A DNA stretch of 64,000 bases from Oscillospiraceae bacterium (GTDB lineage Bacteria > Bacillota > Clostridia > Oscillospirales > Ruminococcaceae). The position numbers and the translations under genes were made by a program. Shown one piece after another: positions 43,246-52,132 of this stretch. The DNA lies in NCBI GenBank assembly GCA_018380115.1, contig JAGZUF010000025.1:4865-68864 (forward strand), in the 5' to 3' direction. The notes below the pieces were generated by a model, which was not told the DNA's origin, made no database searches, and saw only the letters and a program-made list of their open reading frames with translations. Numbering within the stretch: position 1 is the first letter of the stretch; each line of letters begins with the position of its first letter.

Positions 43246-45636
43246 ATGCAACCGAAATACTTAGCTTCTCTGGAATTCGATAAGATACTTTCGCGCGCCG
43301 CGCAGGGCATCGTGTGCCCGGAGGCGCGCGGTTTGCTGTTGGAAGAGCAGCCCGGCGCCACCCCGCAGGCTGTGCGCGATAAGCTGGCCGAGACGGATGC
43401 CATGACGGCCCTGCTCATAAAAAACGGCACGCCGCGGTTTGACCGGGTGGAGAATGTAAAAAATGTGGTAAACCGCGCATGCAAGGGCGGCGTGCTCTCT
43501 ATGGCCGAGCTTTTGGAGCTTGCGCGCGCCCTGCGCAATTTCCGGGAGCTGACCGCGTGGTACCATATCACCGAGCACGATGCCCTGTGTATCGACGACC
43601 ACTTTTATGCCATGACGCCGCAGCCTTCGCTGGAAAAGGCCATCGGGCAGGCCATTGTGTCGCCCACGGAAATGGCGGATACCGCCAGCGATACGCTGTA
43701 TGATATCCGGCGCAGAATACGCGGCGCGGAAAATTCCATCCGCGACAAGCTGGATGCTCTCACCAAATCGCAGCAGGCGGGCAGGGTGCTGCAGGACGCC
43801 GTTGTGTCCATCCGCAACGGGCGGTTTGTGGTGCCGGTGAAGGCGGAATACCGCGGCGAAGTGGGCGGCGTCATCCACGACGTGTCCTCATCGGGCTCCA
43901 CTTTGTTTGTAGAACCCACGGCCGTGGTAGAGGCAAATGCAAAAATTTTGCAGCTTCGAAATCAGGAGCAGGCAGAAATAGAGCGCATTCTGGCGGCATT
44001 CAGCGCCCAGGCAGCAGAACTGGAGCCCATGTTCAGCCTGGGTTACGACGCCATGCTTCAACTGGATGTTTTGCTGGCAAAGGCAAAGCTGGCGCTGGAG
44101 CAGAAAGCCATGCTGCCTGCCGTGCGGGAAGACTGTGCCTTCAGCCTGGTGCGTGCGCGCCATCCGCTTATTTCACCGGACACTGTGGTGCCCATTGATG
44201 TGGAGCTGGGCAAAAGCTACGATACCATGATTATCACCGGCCCCAATACAGGCGGCAAGACGGTGACGCTGAAAACTGCGGGCCTCTTGTGCACCATGGC
44301 CTGCCATGGCTATCTGATTCCTGCACATGAGACGAGCGAGGTGTGCGTGTTCTCCGACATCCTTGTGGATATTGGCGATGAACAGAGCATCGAGCAGAGC
44401 CTTTCCACTTTTTCCGGGCATATCAAGAATATCACAGAGATATTCGGCGCCGCAGGGCCCGGCACGCTGGTGCTGATGGACGAGCTTGGCGCAGGCACGG
44501 ACCCTGCCGAGGGTGCCGCTCTTGCAGTGGCGGTAATAGAAGCCTTGCGTGCGCGCGGTGCAAAGGTTATGGCCACCACGCATTATTCCGAGCTGAAGGT
44601 GTTTGCGCTGGAGACGCCCGGCGTGCAGAACGCCTCGTGCGAATTCGATATCGACACGCTGCGCCCCACCTATAAGCTGAGCGTGGGCGTGCCCGGAAAA
44701 TCGAACGCATTTCTCATCAGCGAAAAGCTGGGCCTTGCGCCCGCAGTGATAGAGCGCGCAAAGCAGCATCTTTCGGCGGAGGACCAGAAGTTCGACACCG
44801 TTCTCTCCCAGCTGGAAGATCTGAAGCTGCAGCTGAAAGAGGGACAGGCAGAGGCCGAGCGCCTGCGCGCCACGGCGCAGGACGCGCTGGGCAAGGCAAG
44901 AGAGGAACGTGACAAGCTTATCCGGCAGGGGCAGGCAGAGCTGGAGGCCGCGCGCGAAAAGGCGCGCGCCATGGCCGCGGACGTGGAACGGCGCGCATAC
45001 GACCTGCTGGACGAGCTGCGCAAGCTGGAAAAGGACAAAAGCCGCGCCGCAAGCCAGCGCGCCGCGCGTGCAAGAGAGATAGCCCGCAAGGATTCAGAAA
45101 AGCTGTTTTTGAAAAGCGATGTGGTACATACCGTCCAGCGCGAGTATACGCCCTTGAAAAAAGCGGAACCCGGGCAGGAGGTATATCTGGTAGAGCTGGA
45201 TAAAACGGGCATTGTTTCTTCCCGCCCTGATAAGGACGGCCTTGTAGAGGTGCGCGCGGGCATTTTGCGCACAAAGGTGCCGCTTTCCAAGCTGGCTGCG
45301 CCGCCCAAATTTCAAAAGGCGGAGAAAGCATCCATTTATACACCCCGCCCGCGCAGGCAGACGGACGGCGTGCGTGAAGCCGCGCGCCGCACAGCCAGCA
45401 TGGAGGTGAACCTGCTGGGCATGACGGTGGAGGAGGCGCTGCTGGAGACAGACCGCTTCATTGATAACGGCCTGCTTTCCGGCCAGACAACGTTATACCT
45501 TATCCACGGCAAGGGCACGGGCGCGCTGCGCAAGGCCATTCACGAGCACCTGCGCCGCCACCCCAGCGTGAAGAGCTTCCGCCTTGGCAATTACGGCGAG
45601 GGTGAGGCCGGCGTCACCGTGGTGGAGCTGAAATAA
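43246..45636 (+). CDS. mutS2: Endonuclease MutS2
   Basis: MutS2 binds branched DNA or collided ribosomes and carries an Smr nuclease domain; it is not a mismatch-repair protein. The 796-residue product has the MutS clamp region, Walker A GPNTGGKTV near residue 330, LMDELGAGTDPAEG, a long coiled-coil segment (about 515-640, rich in Ala, Glu and Arg), and the C-terminal Smr domain with VNLLGMTVEEAL and LIHGKGTGALR. GGAAGGAG precedes the ATG. All key motifs look intact. Confidence 0.96.
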   Translation: MQPKYLASLEFDKILSRAAQGIVCPEARGLLLEEQPGATPQAVRDKLAETDAMTALLIKNGTPRFDRVENVKNVVNRACKGGVLSMAELLELARALRNFRELTAWYHITEHDALCIDDHFYAMTPQPSLEKAIGQAIVSPTEMADTASDTLYDIRRRIRGAENSIRDKLDALTKSQQAGRVLQDAVVSIRNGRFVVPVKAEYRGEVGGVIHDVSSSGSTLFVEPTAVVEANAKILQLRNQEQAEIERILAAFSAQAAELEPMFSLGYDAMLQLDVLLAKAKLALEQKAMLPAVREDCAFSLVRARHPLISPDTVVPIDVELGKSYDTMIITGPNTGGKTVTLKTAGLLCTMACHGYLIPAHETSEVCVFSDILVDIGDEQSIEQSLSTFSGHIKNITEIFGAAGPGTLVLMDELGAGTDPAEGAALAVAVIEALRARGAKVMATTHYSELKVFALETPGVQNASCEFDIDTLRPTYKLSVGVPGKSNAFLISEKLGLAPAVIERAKQHLSAEDQKFDTVLSQLEDLKLQLKEGQAEAERLRATAQDALGKAREERDKLIRQGQAELEAAREKARAMAADVERRAYDLLDELRKLEKDKSRAASQRAARAREIARKDSEKLFLKSDVVHTVQREYTPLKKAEPGQEVYLVELDKTGIVSSRPDKDGLVEVRAGILRTKVPLSKLAAPPKFQKAEKASIYTPRPRRQTDGVREAARRTASMEVNLLGMTVEEALLETDRFIDNGLLSGQTTLYLIHGKGTGALRKAIHEHLRRHPSVKSFRLGNYGEGEAGVTVVELK

Positions 45637-45658
45637 GCACAGGGAAAAGGAGCTTTTC

Positions 45659-47014
45659 ATGGAGAGACAGAACCATAAAAACCACAGGGGCGGGCAGGGC
45701 CTGGCCGCCCGCGCAGGCGGTGCTGCAAAAAAAGTGCTGACAAACCCGCTGACCTATGTGCTGCTTGCAGCCGTTTTGTTCCGCGTTGTGTACTTTCACA
45801 CATTGCGCCCTTATTCGGAAACTGCAGATTCCCCTACATACAAGGACCTTGGCAATATCCTGACGGGCCTGCGCACGCCCATTTACCCGCTGTTGCTGGC
45901 GGGGCTGAAGGCATTGTTCGGCGAGCCGCTGATGAATATGGTGCTGGTGAGGCTGCAAAGCCTTGCCGCGTTGTGCGCGCTGGGCGCTTTCTACTACACA
46001 GTGGTGCGAGTGACGCACCGCCGGTACCTTGCCGTTATCTTTACGCTGCTGTTCGGGCTGCAGCCCGGTGTTGTGGGCTATGAAACATCTGTAATGACGG
46101 AATCGCTCTCTATCTCCGGCGTGGTGTTTCTTGTGTTTCTGCTGGCGCGCTATCTGGACGAGCGCCGCAGATGCGATGCGGTGGGCCTTGGCGTATTGGC
46201 GCTGTTTCTGGTGCTGCTGCGCCCGGCGTTCCTCTATCTGGTGGGCGTGCTGGCCGTGTTCTGGGTGCTGCAGTGGTTTCTGGAGGCGCCCGCCAAAAAG
46301 AGGAATATCCTGTGGGGCTTTCTGGGTACGGGCATTTCTGTGGCCGGTGTGCTGGCGTGGTGCGCGTTCAACTTTTTCAGCTGCGGGCGCTTTACTCTCA
46401 GTGTGGTGACGGATATCAACCTTTTGCACATGCTGGTGCTGAACGGCTCTGTGGAAAACCCGGAATATCCGGAAATGTCGGAATACGTCTGGAACAAGAT
46501 GGTGGAAAACCAGGAGGACGAAGCCTATCTGCCCTGGGGCGCATACAATGACATCACCGCCGAGTATCCCGATACTTGGGCGGAATATGCTTCTTCCACC
46601 CTGAAATACCATGTGGGAGATATGGTGGATTATACTGTGACGAAAGCGGCCGGGCTGCTGAATCAGCCGTTTCTCAATGACCAGCCTTACACCCATCTCT
46701 GGTACTACAAAAGCTTTGGCTCTGCCGTGCGCACGCTGCTGTTCAATGTAAAAGTGGTGCAGGTGCTGCAGTTTCTTATTGCAGAGCTTGTCTACAGCTT
46801 TACCTGGTGGGCGGTGAAAAAGCGCATCAACTGGCTGGGCTTGGGCCTTGCCGGGTGTTCACTTGCCACAATGGTCACCTCTGTGGTGGGGGCGCAGGCC
46901 GAATGGTACCGGCTGTGGCTGCCCTCGTTCCCATTTCTTATCTTGCTCGGCAGCCTGTGGGCGTACCGCCTGTGCGTGTGGCTGGGCCGCAGGGAAGAGC
47001 AGCCGGCAGTATAA
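45659..47014 (+). CDS. Membrane glycosyltransferase-like protein (ArnT/GT39-type)
   Basis: This 451-residue polytopic protein resembles the GT-C superfamily of lipid-linked sugar transferases. After a basic N-terminus, the first outside loop carries SETADSPTYKDLGN with the acidic residues expected of the catalytic loop, followed by RTPIYPLLLAGLKALFG. About ten membrane spans can be counted, with a soluble segment of about 120 residues at 255-375. The sugar and acceptor are unknown. It is 22 bases after mutS2 and may be co-transcribed, though the functions are unrelated. A terminator follows. Confidence 0.7.
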   Translation: MERQNHKNHRGGQGLAARAGGAAKKVLTNPLTYVLLAAVLFRVVYFHTLRPYSETADSPTYKDLGNILTGLRTPIYPLLLAGLKALFGEPLMNMVLVRLQSLAALCALGAFYYTVVRVTHRRYLAVIFTLLFGLQPGVVGYETSVMTESLSISGVVFLVFLLARYLDERRRCDAVGLGVLALFLVLLRPAFLYLVGVLAVFWVLQWFLEAPAKKRNILWGFLGTGISVAGVLAWCAFNFFSCGRFTLSVVTDINLLHMLVLNGSVENPEYPEMSEYVWNKMVENQEDEAYLPWGAYNDITAEYPDTWAEYASSTLKYHVGDMVDYTVTKAAGLLNQPFLNDQPYTHLWYYKSFGSAVRTLLFNVKVVQVLQFLIAELVYSFTWWAVKKRINWLGLGLAGCSLATMVTSVVGAQAEWYRLWLPSFPFLILLGSLWAYRLCVWLGRREEQPAV

Positions 47015-47032
47015 TAAAACTCTGGTTTTCGG

Positions 47033-47065
47033 CGCACCGCCCGGCAATGGGCGGTGCGTTTTTGC
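47033..47065 (+). terminator. Terminator after the glycosyltransferase gene
   Basis: CGCACCGCCC pairs with GGGCGGTGCG, followed by TTTTTGC. Confidence 0.85.
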
Positions 47066-47141
47066 ATATGCAATGAAACAACAAACCACTTTTTGACCCT
47101 TTGCCGTGAAAACACCGGCAGAAAATTTTGAAGAAATTATC

Positions 47142-47170
47142 TTGACAATAAAAAGTAAGAATAGTATGAT
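47142..47170 (+). promoter_or_regulatory. Promoter of the abrB-acyltransferase operon
   Basis: TTGACA and TATGAT are separated by 17 bases. The start region just after contains TTTGTTATACAAA, a small inverted repeat that could be an autoregulatory site. Confidence 0.8.
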
Positions 47171-47210
47171 TTGTTATACAAAATATATTTTTTATAATGA
47201 GGTGCAGCAA

Positions 47211-47438
47211 ATGATGAAACCAAAAGGGAAATATGCATGGACAGTGACTGTTGGGGAAAAGGGCCAGATTGTGATACCAAAACAGGCGCGGCAGATATTC
47301 TCTATTCAACCGGGGGATACGCTGGTACTTTTAGGGGATGAAAAAAAGGGGATAGCCATCCCGCCGAAAGATATGTTTAGCCGGTTTGCGGCGGTGGTTT
47401 TTGATGCGGAAGAAGAGAAAGGGGAAGAGCCGGTGTGA
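47211..47438 (+). CDS. AbrB/SpoVT-type transcriptional regulator
   Basis: This 75-residue protein consists of one SpoVT-AbrB DNA-binding domain: WTVTVGEKGQIVIPKQARQIF (residues 9-29, part quoted) and QPGDTLVLLGDEKKGIAI, followed by a short tail. Such proteins are usually dimeric or tetrameric repressors. Here it follows a strong promoter and is coupled to the acyltransferase gene by a GTGA overlap, so it probably controls that gene. GAGGTG precedes the paired ATG codons. A decayed second AbrB gene lies at 49856. Confidence 0.88.
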   Translation: MMKPKGKYAWTVTVGEKGQIVIPKQARQIFSIQPGDTLVLLGDEKKGIAIPPKDMFSRFAAVVFDAEEEKGEEPV

Positions 47439-48499
47439 GGCTGCATTATCTGGATAATATCCGTTGGGCAACGGTGCTTCTTGTTTTGTTTTATCATGTC
47501 TGCTATATGTTTAATGGCGTTGGGGCACTTGGCGGCATTGCGGGGGCGAAAAGCCTTGCCTGCTTTGATGCGGTGCTGTATTTTGTTTATCCATGGTTTA
47601 TGGTGCTTCTGTTCCTTATAGCGGGCATCAGTGCGCGGTATGCACTGCAAAAATATTCCGGCAGGGAATTCATTCGCCTTCGCGTCCGCAAATTGCTGGT
47701 GCCTTCTACGCTGGGCCTGTTTGTGCTGCACTGGATTACAGGATATCTCAACATCAAAATGGGCGGTGGCCTTGCGTATATTCCATCTTTTCTTATTTAT
47801 CCTATTTCTGCGGTAAGCGGTATCGGGCCGTTGTGGTTTATCCAAATGCTGTTTCTGTTTTCCTGTGTGCTTGTGCTGCTGCGAAGGATAGACAGAAATG
47901 ACAGAGTATGGCTGTTTTGCGGCCGTGCCAATGCAGCTGTGGTGCTGGGGCTGTTCCTGCCGCTGTGGGGGGCGGCTCAGATATGGAACCTGCCGGTTTT
48001 GACGATGTACCGCTTTGGCATTTATTTTTTTGCATTTTTAGCAGGCTACTATGTGTTTTCACATAACAAAGTACAATGTATGGTGGAAAAGATGCATATC
48101 TCCATGCTTGCCGCGGCAGTCGTGGGCGGGGCATGTTATACTGCGTACTACTACGGAACAGATTATACCTCCCCTCAGTGTCTGCAAAGTCTGCTCACAA
48201 ATGTCTATCTTTGGGCCGCTGTCCTGGCAGTGCTGGGATGTGCCAAAGCATGGTTCGACAGGCAAACGCCTGCTACACGCTATTTGTCTGCATCCAGCTT
48301 TGGGTATTATATCCTTCATTATCCGGTTCTTATTGTGACGTGTTATGTGCTTCATACCTGCTTTTCACTTCCGGCAATATGGAATTACCTGATTGCATTT
48401 GTCGTAGAACTGGGCCTGACGGCTGTACTGTATGAACTGCTCAAGCGCGTGCCGGGCTTGCGGTATGCCGTACTGGGCATCAGAAATTCAAAGCGCTGA
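47435..48499 (+). CDS. Acyltransferase 3 family membrane protein
   Basis: This 354-residue membrane protein belongs to the acyltransferase 3 family that adds acetyl or other acyl groups to sugars or peptides at the cell surface. The N-terminal LDNIRWATVLLVLFYHVCYM is the family signature, with the arginine and histidine expected of the active site. About ten hydrophobic segments follow. It starts at GTG 47435 within the abrB stop codon. The gene is less GC-rich than the block before it. The acceptor molecule is unknown. Confidence 0.85.
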   Translation: MRLHYLDNIRWATVLLVLFYHVCYMFNGVGALGGIAGAKSLACFDAVLYFVYPWFMVLLFLIAGISARYALQKYSGREFIRLRVRKLLVPSTLGLFVLHWITGYLNIKMGGGLAYIPSFLIYPISAVSGIGPLWFIQMLFLFSCVLVLLRRIDRNDRVWLFCGRANAAVVLGLFLPLWGAAQIWNLPVLTMYRFGIYFFAFLAGYYVFSHNKVQCMVEKMHISMLAAAVVGGACYTAYYYGTDYTSPQCLQSLLTNVYLWAAVLAVLGCAKAWFDRQTPATRYLSASSFGYYILHYPVLIVTCYVLHTCFSLPAIWNYLIAFVVELGLTAVLYELLKRVPGLRYAVLGIRNSKR

Positions 48500-48652
48500 G
48501 AGATACCTGGCGCAAAAGCACTTCGGCCTGCCCGTGGTGCTGTTTTATAAAACACAGGCAAAGCAAACAAACGTTTTCTGTTCCTTACAGTTGATTGAAA
48601 CTACCCGTATGGCTGTATAATTCGCGCAAGCGGCAGAAAATATCTGAAAAGC

Positions 48653-48841
48653 ATGAAGATACATCTTCGTGAGCATCTTGCGTATCTCAGAAAAGCAGCT
48701 TGCTTTTATGAAGAAGCGGCGGAGAAAATAGACACGTCAAGGCAGGCCGCTTCCAAATGGGAAGCGGGTGTTTCCCAAAGTGAAAGATACCACACCAATT
48801 CCACGCTGGCTTTTGCTGAACCGATACAGCCGGAGGGCTGA
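48653..48841 (+). pseudogene. Remnant of an XRE-type helix-turn-helix gene
   Basis: A 62-codon frame reads HLREHLAYLRKAACFYEEAAEKIDTSRQAASKWEAGVS (quoted here by segments LRKAACFYEEAAEKI and TSRQAASKWEAGVS), recalling the XRE motif LRKxxGLSQEELAEKLGVSRQAVSKWExG. The frame then departs into unrelated sequence and stops. A full regulator would continue for at least 40-150 residues, so this is a decayed fragment. Confidence 0.5.
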
Positions 48842-48852
48842 TAAAATAAGAA

Positions 48853-48896
48853 AAGGCGGTATGCTGCCTCTCCACGGGGCGCATGCCGCCTTTTTT
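48853..48896. terminator. Terminator hairpin
   Basis: AAAAGGCGGTATGC pairs with GCATGCCGCCTTTTTT; the same hairpin could end the minus-strand HD gene and any plus-strand transcript from the preceding region. Confidence 0.75.
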
Positions 48897-48938
48897 ATGG
48901 TGCCAAAGGAGGAAAGAATCTCATTAAATGGAACACTG

Positions 48939-49502
48939 TCATCCCAAGACTTCCATGACTTTTTCAAACTTGTTTTGATAAAATTTTTTGCTCTCCATAG
49001 ATAATTTTTGAAAGCTTCTTGCCAGTTTGGCTTTTACAAATTCCTTACCCTCTTCAATTCTCATTCCTTTTTGAACATAAGCTAAATACAATAAATTGGG
49101 AACGCTATCGAAATGCGAAATTGCATCGGCATCTGCAACGCACAACTCTTCAAGAGTGCCTTTCGTTAAATTTATGCTTCCTCTGTGATTTCTAATACAT
49201 TCTTGTACCAAATATATTTTTTGGCTATCGTAATCATATTTTTTCAAAATGTCAAATGCCATTTTTGCCCCGTGCACATGATGAAGTTCATATAAACTAT
49301 AATCTGTAATGGATGCAATATCGTGTAACCAAGCAGCAATCATAACAACTTCCTTATCCGCACCATATTTGCCAGCCAGAATTTCTGCATTTTTGACCAC
49401 GGCTACAATATGATAGTAGCATCCTATTCCAAACTTGTTCGATTCTTTTTGGCATCTATCATATATTTCCCGCTGCAAATCCCTCAAAATGTCTTCCCGC
49501 AT
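48939..49502 (-). CDS. HD domain phosphohydrolase
   Basis: The 187-residue protein is a small HD-superfamily metal-dependent phosphohydrolase acting on an unknown nucleotide or phosphoester. Metal ligands are visible as H31 in YYHIVAVVKNA, the H60-D61 pair in AAWLHDIAS and a later acidic region VADADAISHFD. The fold is that of free-standing HD proteins such as YedJ. A CGGAGACG site precedes the ATG. The gene is markedly AT-rich, with A/T-ending codons, unlike the chromosomal average, which points to transfer. It sits between decayed genes. Confidence 0.85.
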   Translation of the reverse strand: MREDILRDLQREIYDRCQKESNKFGIGCYYHIVAVVKNAEILAGKYGADKEVVMIAAWLHDIASITDYSLYELHHVHGAKMAFDILKKYDYDSQKIYLVQECIRNHRGSINLTKGTLEELCVADADAISHFDSVPNLLYLAYVQKGMRIEEGKEFVKAKLARSFQKLSMESKKFYQNKFEKVMEVLG

Positions 49503-49855
49503 ATTTCGTCTCCGTGAATTGATATTTGTTGTTTTGCCATTTCCATTTTATCACAACTTCGAGAACGTGGAAATAGGAAGCCGGACTGATTCCCTACCTT
49601 TTGAATATACGGTGCGGTTGGCCAGAAAAGTATGGACTTGAGGTGTTTCAACGATGGCCGGCGCCTTGAAAACAGAACGGTTCAAAAAAGGAATCCCCCT
49701 TTTCTGGCAGGTACATGAGCAGATAGTAATGCACTAACGGGAACGCAAGAACGGTATGGACACAGACTTTTGCAGGCCTGATAAAAATGCGCAAATTGCG
49801 GCTGGCCGGTGGCCTGCGGGGGAAACAGGCAGAAGCAGAATAGCAAGCCGCCGCA

Positions 49856-50056
49856 TTGGAAAACAGGCACTGCACCCTAAATGCGAACATATTTTGGGCA
49901 CTACGGCGCGGGGTGAACCAGGCAGGAGAGATGCCTGACATATTTGGGATGAAGGCAGGGGATATGCTAATGGTACTGGGTGATGAAGTGCCCGGTTTAC
50001 GGGGCCTAGCCTTGGTTGGCGCAGAAGAACTCATACGGGCGGCAAAAAAATTATAG
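49856..50056 (+). pseudogene. Remnant of an AbrB-type regulator gene
   Basis: The last 45 codons read IFGMKAGDMLMVLGDE and RGLALVGAEELIRAAKKL, which match the C-terminal half of AbrB-domain proteins and resemble the intact copy at 47211 (SIQPGDTLVLLGDE). The N-terminal half (GQIVIPKQAR equivalent) is broken up by frame changes in the preceding 100 bases. The short gap of about 350 bases before it (49503-49855) holds no recognisable gene. Confidence 0.6.
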
Positions 50057-50084
50057 ATAGGCTTGGTCCATTTAGAGGAGACGA

Positions 50085-50220
50085 ATGAACGCTGCTGGAA
50101 ATAAGGCGGCTTTCAAAGCTTCACCCCGGCTTCGCGCTTTTCGATATTTCTTTTTCACTGAACGAAGGTGAAATCGTGGGCCTTATTGGAAAGAGCGGGG
50201 CGGGGGAATCACCAGGCTGA
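50085..50220 (+). pseudogene. Remnant of an ABC transporter ATPase gene
   Basis: After AGAGGAGACGA and an ATG at 50085, a second frame reads LEIRRLSKLHPGFALFDISF and then LNEGEIVGLIGKSGAGESPG before a stop at 50220. This is the N-terminus of an ABC ATPase up to a damaged Walker A (GKSGAGKST expected). One base must be removed near 50090 to join the ATG to the homologous frame, and everything after the Walker A is missing. With the AbrB remnant it forms a lost regulator-transporter operon. Confidence 0.65.
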
Positions 50221-50233
50221 AGCCTATTCTCTG

Positions 50234-50277
50234 CAAACAGGGGCACCCGGCTTGTTTTGAGCCGGGCGCCCCTGTTT
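50234..50277. terminator. Bidirectional terminator hairpin
   Basis: AAACAGGGGCACCCGGCT pairs with AGCCGGGCGCCCCTGTTT. It probably served the lost operon and now ends the minus-strand MFS-GNAT transcript. Confidence 0.75.
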
Positions 50278-50303
50278 ATGCTGAAAACTTTTGCCTGAAT
50301 TTA

Positions 50304-50804
50304 TTAAAACCGGAATGATAGCCCGTGAAAACGCAGTTTGCGTCGGCGTGGGTTTGGGCCGAGTTCTTTGCGCACTGTCACAAGAGAAAGCGTATCATAC
50401 CCCAGCTTGTGATATAGACGAAGGGCGGCTTCGTTCCGTGTGACTACTTGTAAAGTGACTGCCTCTATTCCGTGCATGCGGCGGCATATTTCTTCCGCCT
50501 GTTCAATGGCGGATGTGGCGATGCCCAGCCTGCGCAGCGCAGGCTGGACAAAAATATCTTCAAGCTGCATCACAATGGGCCCGATGCGCTGCATATGAAG
50601 AAAGCCGGCCTGTTTGCCGCAGGCCCAAATAGAAAAAAGAGTATGCCCTTTGCCCTGCCATTCCAGCAGGGTGTTTTCCGCCTGTTCCGAAGTAATTGTC
50701 TCGTCTCTGTTTGCGAGAGAAGCATGATGCTGCCAAAATGCAGCGATGTCATGCACAATCACATCGTGTTCTTCAGGCGAAAAGGGGGTAAGCTCAACGC
50801 GCAC
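50304..50804 (-). CDS. GNAT family N-acetyltransferase
   Basis: The 166-residue enzyme should transfer an acetyl group from acetyl-CoA to an amine on an unknown small molecule or protein. The acetyl-CoA region is LEDIFVQPALRRLGIATSAI (near residue 85-105), with the R-R-L-G-I-A loop, and the C-terminal RNEAALRLYHKLGY is the usual last helix and strand. The start is GTG 50804 behind GAGAGGAGG; the longer frame lies inside the exporter gene. It overlaps the MFS gene by 11 bases and is therefore in the same attenuated operon, which suggests two lines of defence against one compound. Confidence 0.85.
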   Translation of the reverse strand: MRVELTPFSPEEHDVIVHDIAAFWQHHASLANRDETITSEQAENTLLEWQGKGHTLFSIWACGKQAGFLHMQRIGPIVMQLEDIFVQPALRRLGIATSAIEQAEEICRRMHGIEAVTLQVVTRNEAALRLYHKLGYDTLSLVTVRKELGPNPRRRKLRFHGLSFRF

Positions 50805-51993
50805 GGCAATTCCTCCTCTCCATAAAAAGCCACAGTGAAATAACAGCAATGGCGGCAAAAAGCGCCGCGCCAATAGAAAAGATGCATACTCCCGCACCGG
50901 CTCTGCCTGCAAGGGCGCCCGCAAGAGGGGAGAATACTGCCATACAAACACTGTACATCATGCTGTCCACGCTGGTCAGCGTGGCGCGGCTGGCGCTGGG
51001 GTAAAAGGGCTGCATCAGGCTGTCAGCCCGCAGGGTGAAGGCGCTTTCCAGAAAACCGGCTCCTACTGCACCTGCAAGGCACAGGGGAAGGCAGGTGCTG
51101 CCTGCCAGCATTGTGCAAATGGAAACGGCCAGCCCGCAACGCAGAAACAGGCGGCCGAGGCGTGCAGGCAACCTCGGCGCCAAAAGCGCGCCCGGCACAT
51201 CGGCCAGCATTAGAAGGAAAAGTGGTATGCCTACAAGGGTGGCAGGCAGGCCTGCATCCACAAGGCCCTGCTGCCAGAACATCTGGGTAAGATATCCGGC
51301 GGCCCCTACAAAGCTGATGCACAGCATCTTGGCAGCCAGCCTGCGCCTGTGTGTAAGGAACCGCACGTTTTCCAGCGCATGACATGCGAGGCGGCGCGGC
51401 AGATGACGCAAGGATACTTTGGGCCGCGCGTGTATACTGAGAGCAGGCTCTTTCAAAAGGCCGCCCAGGGCAGCACACCCCAGCCCTACGCAGGCACTGA
51501 GAAGGTAGGCTGCGGTAAAACCCAGACGGATGGTAAAAACACTCATCAGGCTGGCAGCACTTTGCGCTGCGGAATACAGCGTGTACTGGCGGGAAGTCTG
51601 CCGGATATAGCGGGCCTCCTGGCCATTTTCCGCCAAGGTGTCATAGGTGAGTGCTTCCAGTGTACCGGATGCCAGGTTAAAGCTGAGTGCCTCCAGCGCC
51701 ATGGCGGCGCAAACCCCGAAAAGCCCGCGGCTGGCGGCCATGGCGACGCCCGCGGCGGCATTTACCAAACCCGCAGCAATCAGGGTGCGCTTGCGGCCCA
51801 GAATGTCGGCAAGCATGCCGCTGGGCACTTCGAACAGCATGCTCACTATATGGAACACGCCCTCTGCAACACCCACTGCGGCCAGCGAAAAGCCGCGCCC
51901 CACGAGTAGAAGCACCCATACCGCCCCTGCAATACGAAAGCCCCGCACAGCCTCGTGGGCCTGCAGAAGAAATAACTGTTTGTTCAATTTCAT
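50794..51993 (-). CDS. MFS transporter, probable drug exporter
   Basis: This 399-residue major facilitator has about twelve membrane segments. The loop ADILGRKRTLIAAGLV near residue 65 is the motif-A region between spans 2 and 3. Overall it resembles small-molecule exporters of the macrolide or multidrug type, but the substrate cannot be told. ATG 51993 has GAGGAACG upstream at a rather long distance; an in-frame ATG six codons earlier is possible. It is preceded by a 250-base leader with a 27-codon peptide and a terminator hairpin, and followed by an overlapping acetyltransferase gene. Confidence 0.85.
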   Translation of the reverse strand: MKLNKQLFLLQAHEAVRGFRIAGAVWVLLLVGRGFSLAAVGVAEGVFHIVSMLFEVPSGMLADILGRKRTLIAAGLVNAAAGVAMAASRGLFGVCAAMALEALSFNLASGTLEALTYDTLAENGQEARYIRQTSRQYTLYSAAQSAASLMSVFTIRLGFTAAYLLSACVGLGCAALGGLLKEPALSIHARPKVSLRHLPRRLACHALENVRFLTHRRRLAAKMLCISFVGAAGYLTQMFWQQGLVDAGLPATLVGIPLFLLMLADVPGALLAPRLPARLGRLFLRCGLAVSICTMLAGSTCLPLCLAGAVGAGFLESAFTLRADSLMQPFYPSASRATLTSVDSMMYSVCMAVFSPLAGALAGRAGAGVCIFSIGAALFAAIAVISLWLFMERRNCRAR

Positions 51994-52033
51994 TTTAATT
52001 ACACCGTTCCTCATACTGGATTTTTTGAAGAAA

Positions 52034-52132
52034 CAGTGCGCCCAAATGGGCAAAAAAGGGCCGCGGCAGTGTAGCCGCGGCCCTTCAAAAAGTGCAAAAG
52101 AAAGCCGTTTCTACCTGCAAATGGGCGCACTG
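52034..52132 (-). promoter_or_regulatory. Putative transcription attenuator of the MFS-GNAT operon
   Basis: In the transcript, a terminator hairpin (52052-52085) lies between the leader peptide and the exporter gene. The last codons of the leader contain TGTAGCAGTGCGCCC, which resembles the 3' arm of the terminator (TGCCGCGGCCC preceded by ACAC) and can pair with its 5' arm GGGCCGCGGCTACA. An 11-base inverted repeat (TGGGCGCACTG at 52122-52132, CAGTGCGCCCA at 52034-52044 on the plus strand) also flanks the terminator. A stalled ribosome early in the leader would free the competing strand and allow read-through. Confidence 0.6.
52052..52085 (-). terminator. Leader terminator upstream of the MFS gene
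   Basis: On the minus strand AGGGCCGCGGC pairs with GCCGCGGCCCT around ACACT, followed by TTTTTT. Its place about 60 bases before the exporter start, inside the transcript, marks it as an attenuator. Confidence 0.85.
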
